A stretch of DNA of 40,766 nucleotides, from positions 1 to 40,766 of IMG/VR virus record IMGVR_UViG_3300018063_000027. One strand, 5' to 3'. Origin of the DNA: a virus. Positions 37,850 through 40,766 of this stretch are shown here, one piece after another (within the stretch, counting starts at the first letter, position 1; each line of letters starts with the position of its first letter). The notes under the pieces were generated by a model. The model had not been told where the DNA came from. It did no database searches and worked only from the letters and a program-made list of their open reading frames with translations. A program made the translations under genes and the position numbers.

Positions 37850-38151
37850 GACTCCTCCTGGCCGTCGTCGGCCTCAGCGTTGGCGGCAGCGAACGTGGGG
37901 GCCTCGTCGGTGGCACCCTCCGCGGCTTCCTGGTTGTCTTCGTCTCCCTCGGCCGGCGCCTCGGATGGCGGCGGGGGATTGAGGGCGTCGTCACTGAACC
38001 CGGCGAGAGCTCGCGCCTCGTCATCGTCGGTGGGGGTGATCGCCCAGCCACCCTTGCCATGCTTCGCCGTGAGGGTCCGCTCCTCGTCGTGCACGACGAC
38101 AGTGACCACGGTCCCCTTCGCCGCCGGACGCGGCTCGAACTCCTCGCTCAT
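37846..38151 (-). CDS. Small acidic tail-module protein
   Basis: From ATG 38151 (GAGGAGGACCTG upstream) the product has 101 aa. MSEEFEPRPAAKGTVVTVVV begins a small beta-like segment, then an acidic Ala/Glu/Pro-rich tail. Longer frame to 38184 is less likely. It lies between tail terminator and tail tube genes. Unknown function. Confidence 0.6.
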   Translation of the reverse strand: MSEEFEPRPAAKGTVVTVVVHDEERTLTAKHGKGGWAITPTDDDEARALAGFSDDALNPPPPSEAPAEGDEDNQEAAEGATDEAPTFAAANAEADDGQEES

Positions 38152-38162
38152 CAGGTCCTCCT

Positions 38163-38624
38163 CTATGGCCCGACCAGCCGCCATCCGCGGATGGTCACGG
38201 TGAAGCCACGGACCGCGTTCTTGCCGACGGTCCGGATGGCGTTGTGGTTGATGACCGCTGTCAGGTCGCCCCAGGTCCGGCTGCCCTGCGGAACGCCGGG
38301 AGGGTGGGCCCGGTTGGCGCGGATGCGCTCGGCGTACAGGTGCGCCCTCGCATCGAGCGCTTCGCTGATCGAGCGCTTGCGGTCCTTCGTCGTCCGCTCG
38401 CCCGCGTCGGTCACGGCATAGCCGGCCATGATCGTGAACCGCTCCTCGTCCTGGGCGCCGTCACCATGCTGGCGGTGCTCGTCGAGTGGCCCGGCCCAGA
38501 CGTACAGGGTGTTGTCCACGTACAGGAACGGCTGCGCGCAGTCGTCGTTGAGCAGCGCCCCAGTGGTGGGGGTCTCGAGGATGGTGCGGATCGCGTCGCA
38601 CACGTCGATCAGGCTCTCGGCCAT
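38163..38624 (-). CDS. Tail terminator-like protein
   Basis: The 153-aa product (MAESLIDVCDAIRTILETPT, LYVWAGPLDEHRQHGDGAQD, ERFTIMAGYAVTDAGERTTK, ARAHLYAERIRANRAHPPGV, WRLVGP) follows the helix-strand pattern of small tail completion proteins that cap the tube. It lies directly after the gp10-like gene, as in HK97-like tails. Assignment rests on pattern and order. Confidence 0.7.
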   Translation of the reverse strand: MAESLIDVCDAIRTILETPTTGALLNDDCAQPFLYVDNTLYVWAGPLDEHRQHGDGAQDEERFTIMAGYAVTDAGERTTKDRKRSISEALDARAHLYAERIRANRAHPPGVPQGSRTWGDLTAVINHNAIRTVGKNAVRGFTVTIRGWRLVGP

Positions 38625-38627
38625 CGC

Positions 38628-39017
38628 TCACCCTGCCCGCAGGTGGCGAGTCAGGAACTCGCCGAACTTGCGGCCGGCCGGGCGCAGCCACGGGCGGAAG
38701 CCCTGACTGTAGCCGCCGGGGCGCTGGGTGACCTGCTTGACCTTGACCCAGCGTCCGCGCCGCTTCCAGAAGAACACCAGGTATGGCTTGCTGTGGGCCC
38801 GGATCGTGCCGCCAAACTCGCGCATCTTGCCGCCGGGGTGATCGGTACCGACGACCGCTCGGAGCGGTCCCAGGAAGTTCGCATGGATCCGCCGGCGCAG
38901 ATCGCCCGTGTCGACCGGCGCGTTCTTCATGGCCTCGAGCTGGACGTCGTAGACGGCTGCCTTGAAGGCTGCCTCGGTCCGGCGCAGGAACTCGTCGCGG
39001 TGGCTGACTATCTTCAT
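38628..39017 (-). CDS. HK97 gp10-like head-tail joining protein
   Basis: The 129-aa product starts MKIVSHRDEFLRRTEAAFKA and has MKNAPVDTGDLRRRIHANFL, GTDHPGGKMREFGGTIRAHS and KPYLVFFWKRRGRWVKVKQV, the hallmark APVDTGxLR of the HK97 gp10 family. It helps join head and tail. ATG 39017 shares one base with the connector stop. The longer frame to 39329 is out of phase with the connector and is rejected. Confidence 0.85.
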   Translation of the reverse strand: MKIVSHRDEFLRRTEAAFKAAVYDVQLEAMKNAPVDTGDLRRRIHANFLGPLRAVVGTDHPGGKMREFGGTIRAHSKPYLVFFWKRRGRWVKVKQVTQRPGGYSQGFRPWLRPAGRKFGEFLTRHLRAG

Positions 39018-39856
39018 CAGACGGGACCGCCGCCGCTGGCATGAAAGTTGCCGCCCACCATCAGGACCACGCTCGGCGGGGGGCGGCGGGTGATGGACGT
39101 GATCTCGTTCTGGATGTAGCTCTCGCTCCACGAGTCCGATGATTGGCTGGCCAGCTCGGGGGCTGAGACCGGGTTGTCCTTGATCTGCTCCCAGCCCTGC
39201 TTCAGCCAGTCGAGATACCCCTGCTCGACGTCGTCGGGGATCTCGCCGGTGACCCGCCAGGTGAAGCGCAGGTAGTCGGCGGTGAGGTTGACCTGGATCC
39301 GGCCTCGGGAAGTCGACGCGATCCGCCACGACTCGGAGCCGGAGACCTCGACCACCGCCTCGGCCAGGGCGTGGGCGTAGCGCAGCGCCGGCTCGACTCC
39401 TGCCCCGGTGCCGCCGGCGCCAGCGGTGCCCACGCTGGTGACCCGGACGACCTCCTGGGCGGTGCTCGAGCCGACGCGCAGATGATCACCAACCGCGAGC
39501 CCGGTCATCGAGACGAGCTTGAGGTTGGTCGCGCCGATGGCCGCCGCGGCGGCCAGGGTGGTGCTCGCTCCACCGGCGACATCCCGCGGCGTGGCAACGG
39601 CGTCTTCGGACCCGTCGAAGTAGGTGCGGCGCACGGCGATGACGGTGTCGATCGGGACGTGCGGCAGGGTGAAGCCGGCCGCGTTGTCGACCTGGTAGAC
39701 CGCGTCGTACACCGTCGCCGTGCCCTCCAGGGCGCGCCGCGTCATCCGGCGGATGGTGGCGCTCAGGGCGTCACCCATCCGAGCGATGATTCCGTTCGGG
39801 TCCGTCGTTTCGCCCAGATAGACGAGGGAGACGGCATGGTCGACGAGCGGTGCCAC
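39017..39856 (-). CDS. Head-tail connector (adaptor) with inserted beta domain
   Basis: The 279-aa product has a helical N-terminus (ALSATIRRMTRRALEGTATV, YDAVYQVDNAAGFTLPHVPI) typical of gp6-like adaptors, but residues ~95-165 form an Ala/Gly/Thr beta segment (GATNLKLVSMTGLAVGDHLR, VVRVTSVGTAGAGGTGAGVE) like small inserted domains seen in prophage proteins. The C-terminal part ends in Ser-rich FHASGGGPV. It follows the fibre gene and precedes gp10-like, the usual connector place. Confidence 0.65.
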   Translation of the reverse strand: MAPLVDHAVSLVYLGETTDPNGIIARMGDALSATIRRMTRRALEGTATVYDAVYQVDNAAGFTLPHVPIDTVIAVRRTYFDGSEDAVATPRDVAGGASTTLAAAAAIGATNLKLVSMTGLAVGDHLRVGSSTAQEVVRVTSVGTAGAGGTGAGVEPALRYAHALAEAVVEVSGSESWRIASTSRGRIQVNLTADYLRFTWRVTGEIPDDVEQGYLDWLKQGWEQIKDNPVSAPELASQSSDSWSESYIQNEITSITRRPPPSVVLMVGGNFHASGGGPV

Positions 39857-39859
39857 CGG

Positions 39860-40766
39860 TCAGTCCTGCTCCAACTCGAGTCGTGCGCCGAATCCGGCTT
39901 CGCGTTCCCAGGACCAAGGGGGGCGGCGTCCCGCGCGACCGAGGGTGGCGGTGGTGATCGGCGCACCGAGGTCGGGAAGGGGTGCCGATTCTGGCGCCAC
40001 GTCGCCCCCGGCGGCGAGGCTCGCCGACGCCAGAAGGGCGGCCGCGGCCTGGAGGAGAAGGTGTCCGTTGCCGGTCAGGCTGGCGGCAGCCGCGAGCTGG
40101 ACGGCCGCATTGACCTGGAGCAGGCCACTGGCCGCGAGCTGGGCATCTGAGGCCAGGAGCGCGATGGCCAGCCGCTCCACCAGCGCCGCTGGGCTGACAT
40201 TGGCACTGGCGACGAGGGCGACGGCGGCCTGGGCCGTGAGCTGGCCAGTCGGGGCGAGCGTCGCCGCGGCGGCCAGAACCGCTTCGCCCAGGATTGCACC
40301 GGCCTGGACCGTTCCGTCTGCGGCGATCGCGGCTGACGCTGGCAGCGCCGCCTGAGCCGTGCGGGTGAGTTGAGCGTCGCCGGCCACCGTGGCGCTCGCT
40401 GGAAGGGCCGCCGCTGCGTTGGCCTCCACCGTCGCGGATGGCGCGACGGTGGCCGATGCCGCAAGGGCTACCGACGCGTTCGCAGTGACCATGCCTGCCG
40501 GTCCGACCGTCGCCGTTGCGGCCAGGGCGGCGCTCGCATTCGCGTTGACCATACCCACGGGTGCCAGGGCCGCGCTCGCACTGAGAGCAGCGGCTCCTGC
40601 GACCGTGAAGTCGGGGGTGGCGGCCACCGTCGCCGTGGCGCTCAGGGCGGCAGCGGCGTTGGCCGTCATCTGGCCCGTGGCGGCCGCTGCCGCCGTCGCG
40701 CTCAGGACCGCGGCGCCCTCGTGCGTCGTGGCACCCGTCTCCTTGATCGCGAAGTGCACCGCTGCC
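39860..40766 (-). CDS. Ala-rich repeat virion protein, C-terminal part (continues at 747-1)
   Basis: This is the downstream portion of the gene that begins at 747. The frame here contains about eleven imperfect repeats of 18-20 residues, each built on AALxATATVAxxGxVTANA-like units, followed by a unique acidic tail (ESAPLPDLGAPITTATLGRA, WSWEREAGFGARLELEQD). Such repeats usually fold as a beta-helix or extended fibre. The start of this window copy is within the repeat, so the apparent Met near 40759 is not the true start. Confidence 0.8.
   Translation of the reverse strand, partial: AAVHFAIKETGATTHEGAAVLSATAAAAATGQMTANAAAALSATATVAATPDFTVAGAAALSASAALAPVGMVNANASAALAATATVGPAGMVTANASVALAASATVAPSATVEANAAAALPASATVAGDAQLTRTAQAALPASAAIAADGTVQAGAILGEAVLAAAATLAPTGQLTAQAAVALVASANVSPAALVERLAIALLASDAQLAASGLLQVNAAVQLAAAASLTGNGHLLLQAAAALLASASLAAGGDVAPESAPLPDLGAPITTATLGRAGRRPPWSWEREAGFGARLELEQD
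40649..40766. repeat. Direct terminal repeat, right copy
   Basis: This copy is identical to bases 1-118. It lies in the Ala-rich coding repeat, so the exact number of repeat units at the join should be confirmed by reads. Confidence 0.95.

Noticed and set aside
1-40766. CRISPR array
   Set aside because: No regular repeat-spacer pattern was seen; the periodic sequences lie inside coding repeats.

Overview
The window looks like the complete genome of one tailed, temperate, siphovirus-like phage (or excised prophage) of a GC-rich bacterium. The first and last 118 bases are identical (1-118 = 40649-40766), so the contig closes into a circle of about 40,648 bp. One gene runs across the join. Very high GC at third codon positions, frequent GTG/TTG starts, TAnnnT -10 boxes placed 7-8 nt before ATG (leaderless pattern) and a ReqiPepy6 Gp37-like tail protein suggest an actinobacterial or similarly GC-rich host. 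The host cannot be named from the sequence.

Layout, read in the main (minus-strand) direction from the switch near 27.5 kb. An XRE-type repressor (27589-27963, +) faces a small HTH protein (27284-27517, -) across about 70 bp that holds divergent -10 boxes and several ACAA/TTGT inverted repeats. The leftward early operon (27517 to 14212) is almost wholly chained by ATGA/GTGA/TGATG overlaps. It encodes a putative annealing protein, an SbcD-like nuclease, a Ros/HNH-repeat regulator, an SbcC-like ATPase, many small zinc-ligand proteins including one with two classical C2H2 fingers, a winged-helix replication protein with an in-gene 12-bp repeat, a VRR-NUC nuclease, a LuxR-type HTH protein and a large serine integrase. 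After a 190-bp gap with a hairpin and a palindrome come the lysis genes (14021 to 12366): two membrane proteins and a candidate C39-like cysteine peptidase lysin.

The head module follows (12364 to 917): small-terminase candidate, large terminase, portal, Mu F-like protein with a toxin-like C-terminal domain, XkdF-type protease, scaffold-like protein, decoration candidate, major capsid protein and accessory virion proteins. Transcription continues through the contig join into an Ala-rich repeat virion protein, connector, gp10-like protein, tail terminator, tail tube, tail assembly chaperones with a probable programmed frameshift, tape measure, distal tail protein, tail-tip protein and a last lectin-like fibre (28611).

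Only three convincing genes lie on the plus strand: the repressor, a small membrane-anchored protein (28125-28478) and a 76-aa gene (5974-6204) inside the head operon. The latter two look like lysogeny-expressed cargo. The most novel lead is the pair at 5.9-7.8 kb: a virion head protein with an ART-like domain, converging on a tiny antisense leaderless gene that could be its immunity partner. Further leads are the lectin-like domain inserted in the tail-tip protein and repeated as the next gene, the putative +1 frameshift in the tail chaperones, and the SbcCD/regulator module with hidden 33-codon genes.
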